Of a stretch of 64,000 bases of DNA, positions 1 to 9,211 are shown one piece after another. The notes beneath the pieces are model-generated. The model saw only the letters and a list, made by a program, of their open reading frames with translations, made no database searches and was not told the origin of the DNA. The position numbers and the translations under genes are program-made. Location of the stretch: positions 52,383 through 116,382 of the forward strand of contig CACZBX010000002.1 of NCBI GenBank assembly GCA_902779535.1, read 5' to 3'. Origin of the DNA: an uncultured Bacteroidales bacterium (lineage in GTDB: Bacteria > Bacteroidota > Bacteroidia > Bacteroidales > Bacteroidaceae). Within the stretch, counting starts at the first letter, position 1. The number at the start of each line of letters is the position of its first letter.

Positions 1-108
1 CGATGTAGGAACTACTACTGATTCAATATCATCACCAACAATACGTACTTCACGGGCACGAATCTGTTCATTTACACGATGTTGCCCTTTCAAATTGTCA
101 TTCTTCAT
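1..108 (-). CDS. infC: Translation initiation factor IF-3, N-terminal part (cut by window edge)
   Basis: The 36 readable codons start at ATG (106-108) and give [20 protein letters not shown], then [16 protein letters not shown]. This is the start of the IF-3 N-terminal domain, with its NEQIR..EVR(V/I)I core. IF-3 binds the 30S subunit and controls start-codon and initiator-tRNA selection. It lies 96 bp downstream of thrS on the same strand, the usual thrS-infC-rpmI-rplT order. The rest of the gene is outside the window. Confidence 0.9.
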   Translation of the reverse strand, partial: MKNDNLKGQHRVNEQIRAREVRIVGDDIESVVVPTS

Positions 109-204
109 TCAATTAAACTTACCTGTTTGTTTCTTCTTTTCTATTCTTTATCAAAATTATACATCATTAAGGCAAAAGCCTTTTTTACAAAGTCGGCTGC
201 AAAT

Positions 205-2148
205 TTACCATTTATTTATCATTTCTGAAACTTCTTCTGCGATTTTTTTACCAAAATCTTCAACTTTCATACTGCCTTGGTCACCTTCACCTTGCTTTCG
301 CACAGCAACTTCACCATTTGCTGCTTCTTTTTCACCAACAATTAGCATGAAAGGAATTCGTTTCAATTCATTGTCACGAATCTTTCGACCAATCTTTTCA
401 TTTCGATCATCCACAATTGCACGAACATCATACTTACTAAGAATTTTCTTCACATTATAAGCATATTCATTGAATTTCTCACTGATCGGAAGAATAGCGA
501 CTTGGTCAGGAGTCAGCCACAATGGGAATTTACCAGCAGTATGCTCAATAAGTACGGCTACAAAACGTTCCATTGAACCAAAAGGAGCACGGTGTATCAT
601 GACTGGACGATGCTTTTGATTGTCCGAACCCGTATATTCAAGTTGGAATCTTTCCGGTAAATTATAATCGACCTGGATTGTACCCAATTGCCAACGACGT
701 CCGATTGCATCCTTCACCATAAAGTCAAGCTTCGGTCCATAGAAAGCAGCCTCACCATATTCAACCTTTGCCGGCAAACCTTTCTCCTTACAAGCTTCGA
801 CGATAGCTGTTTCTGCTCTCTCCCAATTTTCATCTGAACCTATATATTTCTCATGATCATTAGGATCACGCAAAGATATCTGGGCCTCAAAGTTCTGGAA
901 GTTCATCGACTTAAACACAATAGAGATGATATCCATTACACGAAGGAACTCATCTTTAACCTGGTCCGGACGACAGAAAATATGTGCATCATCTTGGGTG
1001 AAACTGCGGACGCGCGTCAGTCCATGCAACTCACCACTCTGCTCATAACGGCAAACTGTACCGAACTCAGCTATACGAAGTGGCAAGTCTTTATAAGAAC
1101 GTGGAGCATTCTTATAAATCATACAATGATGAGGACAGTTCATTGGCTTAAGGAAGTACTCCTCACCCTCTTCCGGCGTATGAATCGGTTGGAAAGAATC
1201 TTTTCCATAGTGAGCATAATGGCCAGAAGTTATATACAACAACTTATTTCCAATAGGTGGGCACATCACTTCCTGATACTCGTAACGAGACTGAATACGT
1301 CTCAGGAACTCCTGCAAACGGATGCGTAATCCAGCACCTTTCGGCAACCACATTGGAAGTCCTTTACCAACAGTATCAGAGAACATGAAGAGTTCCATTT
1401 CCTTGCCAATCTTCCGGTGATCGCGTTTCTTGGCTTCCTCTAACATGACTAGATACTCATCCAGCATTTTCTTTTTAGGGAAAGTAATACCATAGATACG
1501 GGTCATCTGCTTGCGATCTTCGCGTCCACGCCAATAAGCACCAGCTACACTAAGCAACTTAATAGCCTTAATAGGAGCAGTAGATACTAAGTGAGGACCA
1601 CGACACAAATCTGTGAAGTTTCCTTGTGTATATGTGGTAATATGTCCGTCTTCTAATTCAGAAATCAACTCAGTCTTGTACGTCTGGCCTTCATCACCGA
1701 ACTTCTTCATAGCATCAGCTTTTGCTATATCCTTACGAACAAGGACTTCATGCTTAGCTGCGAGTTCTTGCATTTTCTTCTCGATTGTTGCAAGATCCTC
1801 TTCCCGAATAACTTTGTCATCACCCGGATCAACGTCGTAATAAAAACCATTTTCGATAGCCGGCCCAATGCCAAACTGGATTCCAGGATACAACTCTTGG
1901 AGTGCTTCTGCCATCAAATGGGCACTTGTGTGCCAAAAAGCATGCTTTCCTTGTTCATCTTCCCATTTGTAAAGCACAAAATCCGCATCTGTCATAATTG
2001 GACGAGACAAATCGATTGTTTCACCATTCACGCTGCAAGCCAAGACTTCTCTTGCCAACTGTGAACTTAAACTTTCTGCAATTTGCAGACCAGTTACTCC
2101 TTCGTTATATTCACGAACGGAGCCATTAGGAAATTTAATTTTAATCAT
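205..2148 (-). CDS. thrS: Threonine--tRNA ligase
   Basis: A full-length class II threonyl-tRNA synthetase (647 aa) that charges tRNA-Thr in the cytoplasm. The N-terminal 60 residues are a TGS domain ([11 protein letters not shown]). The editing domain follows with [11 protein letters not shown] and later LCRGPH. The catalytic core has the zinc-site cysteine in [13 protein letters not shown], motif 2 around [20 protein letters not shown], and motif 3 in [11 protein letters not shown]. The C-terminal anticodon-binding domain starts near [12 protein letters not shown] minus-strand -7 box (CAAAAATA, 2200-2207) lies about 50 bp upstream of the ATG. There is too little leader for a T-box. Confidence 0.98.
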   Translation of the reverse strand: MIKIKFPNGSVREYNEGVTGLQIAESLSSQLAREVLACSVNGETIDLSRPIMTDADFVLYKWEDEQGKHAFWHTSAHLMAEALQELYPGIQFGIGPAIENGFYYDVDPGDDKVIREEDLATIEKKMQELAAKHEVLVRKDIAKADAMKKFGDEGQTYKTELISELEDGHITTYTQGNFTDLCRGPHLVSTAPIKAIKLLSVAGAYWRGREDRKQMTRIYGITFPKKKMLDEYLVMLEEAKKRDHRKIGKEMELFMFSDTVGKGLPMWLPKGAGLRIRLQEFLRRIQSRYEYQEVMCPPIGNKLLYITSGHYAHYGKDSFQPIHTPEEGEEYFLKPMNCPHHCMIYKNAPRSYKDLPLRIAEFGTVCRYEQSGELHGLTRVRSFTQDDAHIFCRPDQVKDEFLRVMDIISIVFKSMNFQNFEAQISLRDPNDHEKYIGSDENWERAETAIVEACKEKGLPAKVEYGEAAFYGPKLDFMVKDAIGRRWQLGTIQVDYNLPERFQLEYTGSDNQKHRPVMIHRAPFGSMERFVAVLIEHTAGKFPLWLTPDQVAILPISEKFNEYAYNVKKILSKYDVRAIVDDRNEKIGRKIRDNELKRIPFMLIVGEKEAANGEVAVRKQGEGDQGSMKVEDFGKKIAEEVSEMINKW

Positions 2149-2245
2149 AGATACACTTATTTATGAACTATCATACAACAATAGTTCTTCGACAATTTGC
2201 AAAAATAGATAAATCTTTTCACTTTCCTTCGATTTAGTGAAAATA

Positions 2246-4270
2246 TTATTCTTTTACATCAATAAAACGTTTGATTATATTATATGCAGAATACAAGCCA
2301 AGCTCTCCCGCTTTACTTAAATCCAAGATTCCCTGCCGGTTATTTCCCAAATAAATATTAGTCAGCCCACGATTAAAGTATGCCTCCGCAAACTTACTAT
2401 CGACTTGCAAACATTGATCATAATCGACTAATGCTGCTCTATAATCTTTCATGATACACTCAACATTTCCCCTGTTGTAATATGCATATACAAAATCAGG
2501 AGCAAGCTCAATAACCTTATCCAAATCACGTTTCACACTTTCATAATCAACTGCCTTAACAGCATACATCTCAGGAGTATTCTTTCCATCCACATCATTT
2601 CCCATCCGTTGATACTCAAGCTGTTTGCATCGAACCAAAGCCCTCATAAAATATGCCGGAAAGAAATCCGGTGATTGGGTAATGGCGTCATCAAGGTCGC
2701 GCATTGCATTATTCAAGTCTTGAACCAAATAAAAGTCCAAAGCCCGAGCAAAACGTTTTGTTACATCCTCTGGATGATTGACAATTGCAGAAGTCATTTC
2801 GTCTATAGACGAGAAGTGTAGTTTAGCTTGATCCTCTGTCAATGCTGCTTCGTTATTGGTAATCAACAACCGCCCAGGAAGTGTTTTCGAACTATTCATC
2901 TCTTCGATGAACTTATAATAATTAACTTGCTGCTTCACCTCACTATACTTTTCGTAATAGGTTAAAGCAAACATAGGCTGAGGCTTAATAGAGACATTTT
3001 TATCTTGTACTCTTCCACGATAGTCATTCTTATATTTTTGAACGCCCTCGTCATTATCGGCAACCACCAGCTTATTATAATTGTTAACATTCCGATCGGA
3101 ACGTTTTCGTGTATTCTGATCATCCTCATCGTCGTCATCCTTTTTCTGACTAACTTGATTATTGGGAGTGTTCTGTCGCTCCAGTTGAGCACGTAACACC
3201 TTCAGCTCATCAGCCTCAGCTCCTTTAAAATCGCCGATTTTCTTGCGAGCTTGAGCACGTTGTTGATACCCATATAGAAAATTGGGATATTGTTCTATAA
3301 CTGTCGTATAGTCCTTAATGGCCCCTTTATAATCACCTGTCTGATCCAACAATAAACCACGGTTAAATGTTGCCATCATATCTGAAGGATCAATTTTCAA
3401 GACAAAATTAAAATCTTCTATTGCCCTATTATCATCACCAACCTGTGCACGAAGTAAGCCTCGATTGTAATGTCCAATGAAGTTATTTGGATCAATCTCC
3501 AAGCCAAGATCATAATCACTCATCGCACCTCTCAAATTACGCTGATGGAACTTAGCTAATGCCCGATTAATGTAGGGGACCGCATCACGAACAGAGAGGT
3601 GAATTGCTTGATCAAGATCTTCCTCAGCCTCTTTATATCGTTCCATTCGCAAGTGAAACATTGCCAAAGAATTCCAGACTTCAGGATCGTACTTATCAAT
3701 CTCCAAAGCTTTCTTAACATCTTTCTCGGCTTGAACAGTATCCTTCTGTTCCATGTCTATCTCACTACGAATAAGATATGCTTTTGTATAACGAGGAGAA
3801 ATAGTCAACAAGGTATCTAAATCATTCTTAGCGCCCTGATAATCATCCAGTCGGATCTTACAGAGCGATCGGTTGTGCCACAATATGATATTCTCTGGCT
3901 CCAATTTTAACGCAGCATTATAATCGCCAATGGCTCCTTTGAAATTATTTTGACGAATACGAGCCAGTCCTCGAACTTGATAAGCGCTGACTACAAAAGG
4001 ATTTCGTTCAATTGATTCAGAACAATCCGATTCTGCACCCTGAAAATCATCCAAATTAAATTTAGCTAGTCCACGAAAAAAATAAGGGTCTGCCAAATAA
4101 GGTTTCGCATTGATTACCTGATTAAAATATTGTATAGACAGAACGTAATCCTCAAAATATAGAGCATTACGACCGATATACATTACACGTTCCGTATTTA
4201 TCTGAGCAAATGACAGAGACGGAAATAGTGTGCATATATATATAATAAGGTATAAAACACGAATTCTCAT
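2246..4270 (-). CDS. Tetratricopeptide repeat protein, secreted
   Basis: 674 aa with an N-terminal signal sequence (hydrophobic residues 5-22, ending ..LSFAQ), so probably periplasmic or envelope-exposed. It consists of many TPR units (for example residues 30-350: YFRGLAKFNLDDFQGAESD, WHNRSLCKIRLDDYQGAKND, YNRGLLRAQVGDDNRAIED). A charged, Asp-rich linker (KKDDDDEDDQ) around residue 375 separates these from a second TPR block at about 510-660. The start ATG overlaps the def stop by 4 bp (ATGA), so the two are co-transcribed. The helical repeats suggest a protein-binding scaffold; the partner and function are unknown. Confidence 0.9.
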   Translation of the reverse strand: MRIRVLYLIIYICTLFPSLSFAQINTERVMYIGRNALYFEDYVLSIQYFNQVINAKPYLADPYFFRGLAKFNLDDFQGAESDCSESIERNPFVVSAYQVRGLARIRQNNFKGAIGDYNAALKLEPENIILWHNRSLCKIRLDDYQGAKNDLDTLLTISPRYTKAYLIRSEIDMEQKDTVQAEKDVKKALEIDKYDPEVWNSLAMFHLRMERYKEAEEDLDQAIHLSVRDAVPYINRALAKFHQRNLRGAMSDYDLGLEIDPNNFIGHYNRGLLRAQVGDDNRAIEDFNFVLKIDPSDMMATFNRGLLLDQTGDYKGAIKDYTTVIEQYPNFLYGYQQRAQARKKIGDFKGAEADELKVLRAQLERQNTPNNQVSQKKDDDDEDDQNTRKRSDRNVNNYNKLVVADNDEGVQKYKNDYRGRVQDKNVSIKPQPMFALTYYEKYSEVKQQVNYYKFIEEMNSSKTLPGRLLITNNEAALTEDQAKLHFSSIDEMTSAIVNHPEDVTKRFARALDFYLVQDLNNAMRDLDDAITQSPDFFPAYFMRALVRCKQLEYQRMGNDVDGKNTPEMYAVKAVDYESVKRDLDKVIELAPDFVYAYYNRGNVECIMKDYRAALVDYDQCLQVDSKFAEAYFNRGLTNIYLGNNRQGILDLSKAGELGLYSAYNIIKRFIDVKE

Positions 4271-4827
4271 TTAACTCTTACTTGCTTCATTTTATATGAA
4301 CTACGAGCCTTCCCTTTTAACATGGTATTTAACTTTCCGCGAATCAACTGTTTACGCAAAGGAGAAAGATGATCTATAAACATTTTTCCTTCTAGATGAT
4401 CGAACTCATGCTGCATCACTCTTGCTACATAACCATCCACCCATTCGTCATGTTCAATGAAATTCTCATCTAAATAACGGACATGTATACGATTGGCTCG
4501 TTGTACGTTTTCATGTATACCTGGCAGACTTAAACACCCCTCTTCCATATTTACCATATCTCCATCAGTTTCAAGAATATGAGGGTTTATAAAAGTATGA
4601 ATGTAGCCTTTAAGTTCTGGCATATCTTCACTAATAATATCTAAATTTATTACCACCACACGAATACTCAAACCAATCTGAGGAGCGGCTAATCCGACCC
4701 CATCGGCCCGGTCTAAAGTTTCGTACATATTATCTATTAAATCTCTCAGATTAGGATAATCTGGAGTAATATCTTTAGCGACTTCCCGTAAAACAGGTTG
4801 ACCATAAGTATAAATAGGTAAGACCAT
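4267..4827 (-). CDS. def: Peptide deformylase
   Basis: 186 aa, normal length for the family. It removes the formyl group from nascent N-terminal methionine. All three active-site motifs are visible: GVGLAAPQIG (motif 1), EEGCLSLPG (motif 2, metal-binding Cys) and QHEFDHLEGK (motif 3, two metal-binding His and the catalytic Glu). It lies 6 bp after ruvX and overlaps the following TPR gene by 4 bp, forming a tight ruvX-def-TPR operon. The motif spacing is canonical. Confidence 0.97.
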   Translation of the reverse strand: MVLPIYTYGQPVLREVAKDITPDYPNLRDLIDNMYETLDRADGVGLAAPQIGLSIRVVVINLDIISEDMPELKGYIHTFINPHILETDGDMVNMEEGCLSLPGIHENVQRANRIHVRYLDENFIEHDEWVDGYVARVMQHEFDHLEGKMFIDHLSPLRKQLIRGKLNTMLKGKARSSYKMKQVRVK

Positions 4828-4833
4828 ATCTGT

Positions 4834-5253
4834 TTATTTTATCATTTTACTTTCCATATAAGATTGTAGAATAATAGTTGCACTTACCTCATCAACCAAA
4901 GCCTTATTCTGACGTGCCTTTTTCCCCAATCCACTTTCGAGAATAGCACGATGGGCTAACACAGAAGTAAAACGTTCATCATAAAGTTCGATTGTTATCA
5001 TCGGCAAACGTTTGCGCAAAAGATTTACAAAAGGAACAATGCGTTTCATATTCTCACTATCCTCATTATTCATTTGCTTAGGATATCCTACGACAATACA
5101 TTCAACAGCCTCCCTTCCTACATAATTTAAGACAAAATCTAAGACTGTAGAAGTTTGTATCGTGGTTAATCCATTCGCAATAAGTTTTAAAGGATCCGTC
5201 ACAGCAATCCCGGTACGCTTCTTGCCATAATCTATTGCCATTATTCTACTCAT
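4834..5253 (-). CDS. ruvX: Putative pre-16S rRNA nuclease / Holliday junction resolvase-like
   Basis: YqgF/RuvX family with an RNase H-like fold. The N-terminus reads MSRIMAIDYGKKRTGIAVTD, with the DYGxKRTGIA signature. Later motifs are VVGYPKQMNNE, ELYDERFTSVLAH and the C-terminal KALVDEVSATIILQ, which carries the last acidic residue. I chose the ATG at 5251-5253 (139 aa). The frame is open further upstream, but that extension is hydrophobic, AT-rich and unlike the family. E. coli YqgF acts in 16S rRNA maturation; a junction-resolvase role is also proposed for the family. First gene of the ruvX-def-TPR operon. Confidence 0.93.
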   Translation of the reverse strand: MSRIMAIDYGKKRTGIAVTDPLKLIANGLTTIQTSTVLDFVLNYVGREAVECIVVGYPKQMNNEDSENMKRIVPFVNLLRKRLPMITIELYDERFTSVLAHRAILESGLGKKARQNKALVDEVSATIILQSYMESKMIK

Positions 5254-5668
5254 ATCATGCAAAAGTACAAATTTAATTTTCAAACAATTAAATATGAGTA
5301 TTAAAAAACGTGAGTACAACTAAAAAAATTCGTAATCAAGACTCTAAACATTAATACATCCATAACGTTAATCCGATAAAGGTATTCGGCCAAACCATTT
5401 AATCAAAATAAAAAAAATCATACATTTTTCACATCCTTCAACTCTTTATAAAACAGATTCTCTTAGGGATATTTAATGAATAAAAAAACGCCAAGGCATT
5501 CTTTTCCGTAGATGAAACACCTATTTTTGCCGTTTTAAGGCCAAAATAATACATTTTTTCAGGAAAAAGTTTGCTGTATCAAAATTTAGTTTTAAATTTG
5601 CAACGTATTTTGTACGGTTTAAGATAAAAACTGAAGAATAAAGTTGGAGGTTTCAAATTCTTAAGGAA
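5254..5668. other. Gene-free divergent intergenic region (415 bp)
   Basis: A very AT-rich spacer between divergent ruvX and the YjbH-like gene. I see no plausible ORF. The clearest signal is a Bacteroidetes promoter at 5570-5600 reading rightwards. The remaining roughly 300 bp shows no convincing hairpin or repeat. Confidence 0.6.
5570..5600 (+). promoter_or_regulatory. Bacteroidetes-type promoter for the YjbH-like/lipoprotein/OmpA genes
   Basis: TTTG at 5570-5573, a 19-bp spacer and TAAATTTG at 5593-5600 match the -33/-7 consensus (TTTG, N19-21, TAnnTTTG) used by the Bacteroidetes primary sigma factor. Transcription would start near 5606, leaving a leader of about 60 nt before the ATG at 5669. 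Confidence 0.65.
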
Positions 5669-6886
5669 ATGCTTAAAGAAAAGAGATTAATAAAGTTAAG
5701 TTTATTGGTTTTTTGGTGTTGTTCCTTAAATATATTTGCTCAAACCTCTGGCGAAGCGACCGTTGAAAAATTAGTTTTGTATGGATACGAAAATGTCCGC
5801 TGGAAAGACACTCCGACAGAACGAATCTATACGATTGAAAGCAACGAAGAAAAACGTATCGGTTTGGGAGTTGCCAATGCTCTAAGAATTATTCAAGCAC
5901 AAGGACTTCCCAAAGACAAGTTTTGTCGTGTGATTGTTACGGATAATAATGTTCCACAATTAGCTCTTACATACTATTCAACAGATCGAGATAGTACAAA
6001 CATTCAACTATCTGAATGGGAAACATCTTATGATTTGGGAAATAGTTGGAAAAATGTAAGGAAGGAACGAAAAAACAATAGTTCGCTTTTTAAAGTTAAT
6101 ATTATTGTTTATCCGCAACTTTCATATATGAATATGATTATTACTCAAATCTATCAAGTATTATTTGATTTGAGTCCAGCAATTGAAGTTTCATTATGGC
6201 CTGGCGGTAAGTTGACTGGTATGTTAAAAATACCTGTGTATAATGATGGATACGGTTATTACGAAAACAAAGTTCATCCAGGACATTTAACCATTTCACA
6301 ACGTTTTCGATTACCATACAACATAAAAGGGAAAGCCACTTTCGGTTATTTCAACTCTGATACATGGGGTGCCGATTTTCAACTCTTTTATCCATTTGCT
6401 GACGAAAGATTTTCGTTAACAGCCAGAGCTAGTTATATTGGCATTGGATATTGGAATGGATTTAGGCTGAAATATAGTGGTTATGACCATATGCGAGCAA
6501 CATGGTCTTTAGGAGGACACTTCTATTGGCCAGAGTACAACACTCAGTTCAGTTTAAAATATGAAAAATATATTCGACATGATACGGGTGTTAAATTTGA
6601 AATGATTCGTCATTTCCGATATGCATCTGTTGGTTTTTATGCTCAGAAGGGTACTGAAGCAAAGATGAATGGTGGATTTAGATTCCAAGTTTTGCTTCCC
6701 CCGTATAAAGTAAAACGCCACGGTTATATACCGAGAGTGAACGTATCAAATAATATGGGTATCATTTATAATGCAAATAATGAACGATACTATTACAAAG
6801 ATTTTAAAGCGGAGGTTAGCGACAATATTATGGAAGAAAATCGCTACAATCCATTTTTTATAAAGTCTGAATTACGATATTATTAA
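5669..6886 (+). CDS. YjbH-like outer-membrane protein, probable exopolysaccharide-related
   Basis: 405 aa with a signal peptide (SLLVFWCCSLNIFAQ, cut near residue 25). From about residue 175 it has the SLWPGGKLTGMLKIPV / HPGHLTISQRFRLP pattern, then alternating aromatic strands (FGYFNSDTWGADFQLFYPF, DERFSLTARASYIG) ending in an aromatic residue (LRYY). This resembles the beta-rich C-terminal half of YjbH, an outer-membrane component of exopolysaccharide loci. The protein is much shorter than proteobacterial YjbH (about 700 aa), so it may correspond to one domain only. It is followed at 17 bp by the lipoprotein gene. Family assignment is from recall of sequence pattern. Confidence 0.6.
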   Translation: MLKEKRLIKLSLLVFWCCSLNIFAQTSGEATVEKLVLYGYENVRWKDTPTERIYTIESNEEKRIGLGVANALRIIQAQGLPKDKFCRVIVTDNNVPQLALTYYSTDRDSTNIQLSEWETSYDLGNSWKNVRKERKNNSSLFKVNIIVYPQLSYMNMIITQIYQVLFDLSPAIEVSLWPGGKLTGMLKIPVYNDGYGYYENKVHPGHLTISQRFRLPYNIKGKATFGYFNSDTWGADFQLFYPFADERFSLTARASYIGIGYWNGFRLKYSGYDHMRATWSLGGHFYWPEYNTQFSLKYEKYIRHDTGVKFEMIRHFRYASVGFYAQKGTEAKMNGGFRFQVLLPPYKVKRHGYIPRVNVSNNMGIIYNANNERYYYKDFKAEVSDNIMEENRYNPFFIKSELRYY

Positions 6887-6903
6887 TTATTTAATTTTAC
6901 AAA

Positions 6904-7830
6904 ATGATGAAAAACAAGTTTTTTAGTGGTTTAAGTGCAAAACTTGCACTTGCTACAGTAGCATTAGCTGCTTTAACGTTTACATCTTGTGACAAGGAGC
7001 CGTTTAACACGCAGATTATTTATAATCCTGCAAGAGTTATCATTACTCCTAATGTTCAATATGTAGACATGGCTTCTGGTACAGCTAAAGATGTAACTTC
7101 TTCAGCTACGATTACTTTCTCAGGTTCAACTTCAACAGGTATTATTGAAGGAACAACAACTAATCCATCAATCGCAGCTGGTTCTGTTAACATTACAGCT
7201 AGTTACAATGGCTTAACTGGTTCTACTACAGTTGCAACTCCTGCTTTGCAAACAGGCGTAGTTACAATCACTCCGACTATCTTTATCATTAAGAGTGATG
7301 TCTATGTTTTGGGTGCTCCGACAAAGGTTGGTGCTGACGAGTCTGTTACATTGGAATTAGAGGCAGAAACTGGTAAATATGCACATGATGGTCGTTACAT
7401 TGAGAATCCATCAGAATATTTCTTGCCGATTACAATTAAATATCCTGTTAAGAATTACCGCGTTCAGGAAGGTGATGCTGAAATTATTGACACAGAAGAT
7501 CCTGCTAGTGTTGCAGCTATTATTCAAAGAATCGTCAATGGTTTGACAAAGGATGGTGTAACATTTGAAGAATATAAGTATAATCTTTCTGCTTGGGCAA
7601 TCTTCACAGCAACTGTTACTCAGACATCTGCTCTTTACGAATATCCTCTTTATAGAGTAGCTGAAGATGGTACTCAGACATTGGTTGGTAAATTTGTAAT
7701 GAAAGAATCTGTATTTAGTGAAGTGACTCCTAACGAGAAAGCACACCCATCTCATGCATCTCATTATGAACATGGTCATGGTCACGGCACAAGTACAAAT
7801 GCTGGTGGTGGTATCATCAATGCCGACTAA
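6904..7830 (+). CDS. Secreted lipoprotein with a histidine-rich C-terminus (possibly DUF3869)
   Basis: 308 aa. The N-terminus ends in a lipobox (LAALTFTSC, Cys about residue 29), so the protein is probably lipid-anchored. The middle is Thr/Ser-rich and Ig-like in composition (SGTAKDVTSSATITFSGS, NITASYNGLTGSTTV). The tail is HPSHASHYEHGHGHGTS followed by a Gly-rich end, a possible metal-binding or flexible segment. I do not recognise an enzymatic domain; the general look resembles DUF3869 proteins of Bacteroides, which is weak recall. It lies between the YjbH-like gene and ompA on the same strand (17 and 53 bp spacers), so the three are probably co-expressed. Confidence 0.7.
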   Translation: MMKNKFFSGLSAKLALATVALAALTFTSCDKEPFNTQIIYNPARVIITPNVQYVDMASGTAKDVTSSATITFSGSTSTGIIEGTTTNPSIAAGSVNITASYNGLTGSTTVATPALQTGVVTITPTIFIIKSDVYVLGAPTKVGADESVTLELEAETGKYAHDGRYIENPSEYFLPITIKYPVKNYRVQEGDAEIIDTEDPASVAAIIQRIVNGLTKDGVTFEEYKYNLSAWAIFTATVTQTSALYEYPLYRVAEDGTQTLVGKFVMKESVFSEVTPNEKAHPSHASHYEHGHGHGTSTNAGGGIINAD

Positions 7831-7883
7831 TCAATGAATTATAATCTCTATATTATTATTTTAAATTAGAAAAACGTAAGATT

Positions 7884-8978
7884 ATGAAATTAAAAAATAT
7901 AGCTCTTTCATTACTTTTCGTAAGTGTATGCGTTACATTGAACGCACAGAGCACAAAAGACAATTACTATACTCCGAAATGGAGTGACAATATCTTCGTT
8001 AGCGTTGGCGGTGGTGTTTATTCTATCTATAATGATGGTTTCGTTAAAGGTAATCCTCACTTCAACGTATCACTTGGTAAGTTAATCACTCCGACTTGGG
8101 GTGTTCGCGCTCAAGTTAACGGTGCTTGGACAAGCCTTTGCCAGACTAATATCCACCACCACAAACACCATTTCATTGGTGCTAACATTGATGGTTTGCT
8201 GAATCTTTCAACACTGTTTGCTGGTGTGAACACAAACCGTGTATTTGAAGTATTTGCTTTCTTAGGCCCTCAGATGAACATTTCTAAGAGCGACAACGGT
8301 ACATTAGTTATCGATGAGCAACAACATTCTTCATATTTCTTGACTAATGACGGTCATGCAGAAAGACACACTCGTATTGGTGCTTCTGCAGGTTTAGGTC
8401 TTAAGTTCAATTTGAATCGTTCTTTGGCTTTAGATATCGAAGCTCGTGGTTCTATTGCTCCATCTAACTTTGGTAACGTAAGCGACTATCGTAAGAGCGA
8501 AGGTGCTGGTGCTTTGACAGTTGGTTTGAGCTACATCTTTGGTGGCAAGAAATTCAACAAGGTATCTGACCGCGTTGTTGAAAAGGAAGTTGTTCGCGAA
8601 GTTGTTCGTGAAGTTCCGAAGGAAGTTATCAAGGAAGTCATCAAGGAAACAAGTAAGGGTGCTATTGCAAGTGCTGTATTCTTCAAGATTAACAGAGCTG
8701 AGTTGAGCGAGCAAGCAAAGGTTAACATCAAGTTAATTGCTGAAGCTATGAAGCAAATGCCGGATGCAGAATTTACAATTGGTGGTTTTGCAGACAAGGC
8801 TACTGGTACTCCAGCTATCAACCAACGTTTGTCTGAGAAACGTGCACAAGTTGTTTACGATGCCCTCGTTGCTGAAGGTGTAAATCCGAACCAGTTGACA
8901 AAGGTTGCTAACGGTGGAACAGATAATATGTTCGGTAAGAACTATCTGAACCGTGTTGTTATCATGAGAAATAAATAA
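7884..8978 (+). CDS. OmpA-family outer-membrane protein with peptidoglycan-binding domain
   Basis: 364 aa with a signal peptide (..SVCVTLNAQ). An N-terminal beta-barrel-like half (residues 30-215) ends in LTVGLSYIFGGKKF. A charged repeat linker follows (KEVVREVVREVPKEVIKEV, about 228-246). The C-terminal OmpA domain has VFFKINRAELSEQAKVNIKL, IGGFADKATGTPAINQRLSE and KRAQVVYDALVAEGV, the motifs that hold peptidoglycan. The barrel contains a His cluster (NIHHHKHHF). Last gene of the trio; a terminator hairpin follows at 9001. It probably links the outer membrane to the cell wall. Confidence 0.92.
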   Translation: MKLKNIALSLLFVSVCVTLNAQSTKDNYYTPKWSDNIFVSVGGGVYSIYNDGFVKGNPHFNVSLGKLITPTWGVRAQVNGAWTSLCQTNIHHHKHHFIGANIDGLLNLSTLFAGVNTNRVFEVFAFLGPQMNISKSDNGTLVIDEQQHSSYFLTNDGHAERHTRIGASAGLGLKFNLNRSLALDIEARGSIAPSNFGNVSDYRKSEGAGALTVGLSYIFGGKKFNKVSDRVVEKEVVREVVREVPKEVIKEVIKETSKGAIASAVFFKINRAELSEQAKVNIKLIAEAMKQMPDAEFTIGGFADKATGTPAINQRLSEKRAQVVYDALVAEGVNPNQLTKVANGGTDNMFGKNYLNRVVIMRNK

Positions 8979-9000
8979 TCATTCATAACAAAACAATAAA

Positions 9001-9032
9001 AGGAGGTATCTGAAAAGATATCTCCTTTTTTA
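9001..9032 (+). terminator. Rho-independent terminator after the OmpA gene
   Basis: AGGAGGTATCT, loop GAAA, AGATATCTCCT (one G-U), then a T tract. It sits 22 bp after the ompA stop and ends the three-gene unit. Confidence 0.85.
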
Positions 9033-9046
9033 TTAAATCAAAGGAA

Positions 9047-9211
9047 ATGGCAGATAATTATTTAGAGAAACATAGAGAAGAATACGAGAAAAGAAAAGAA
9101 CTCTGGCTTAAAAGCAGAAAAACATATAAAAGATCATCAATGAAAAAGGATACAAAATCTACTATTCATTCGACAAATCAAGCAGCTTCTCAATCAAAAG
9201 ACGATAAATAG
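9047..9211 (+). CDS. Small conserved-looking charged protein, 54 aa
   Basis: ATG at 9047, just after AAGG, opens 54 codons beginning MADNYLEKHREEYEKRKELW and ending SQSKDDK. The MADNYLEK(x)EEY start resembles a family of tiny Bacteroidetes proteins often misannotated as dehydrogenases. That resemblance is from recall, and the function is unknown. The gene is highly charged with no membrane segment. Its last 50 bp overlap the 3' end of the convergent arginase-fold gene. It could be non-coding; the leading MADNYLEK motif is the main support. Confidence 0.5.
   Translation: MADNYLEKHREEYEKRKELWLKSRKTYKRSSMKKDTKSTIHSTNQAASQSKDDK

Noticed and set aside
853-1329. Long plus-strand ORF of 158 codons inside thrS
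   Set aside because: It is antisense to conserved thrS coding sequence, with no family pattern; likewise for other antisense frames in purL, metH, flotillin and the fused oxidoreductase.
2149-2245. T-box leader for thrS
   Set aside because: Only 97 bp of AT-rich spacer with no T-box motif or terminator/antiterminator pair.
5254-5319. N-terminal extension of RuvX
   Set aside because: The extra residues are AT-driven hydrophobic sequence absent from the family; the MSRIMAIDYG start fits.
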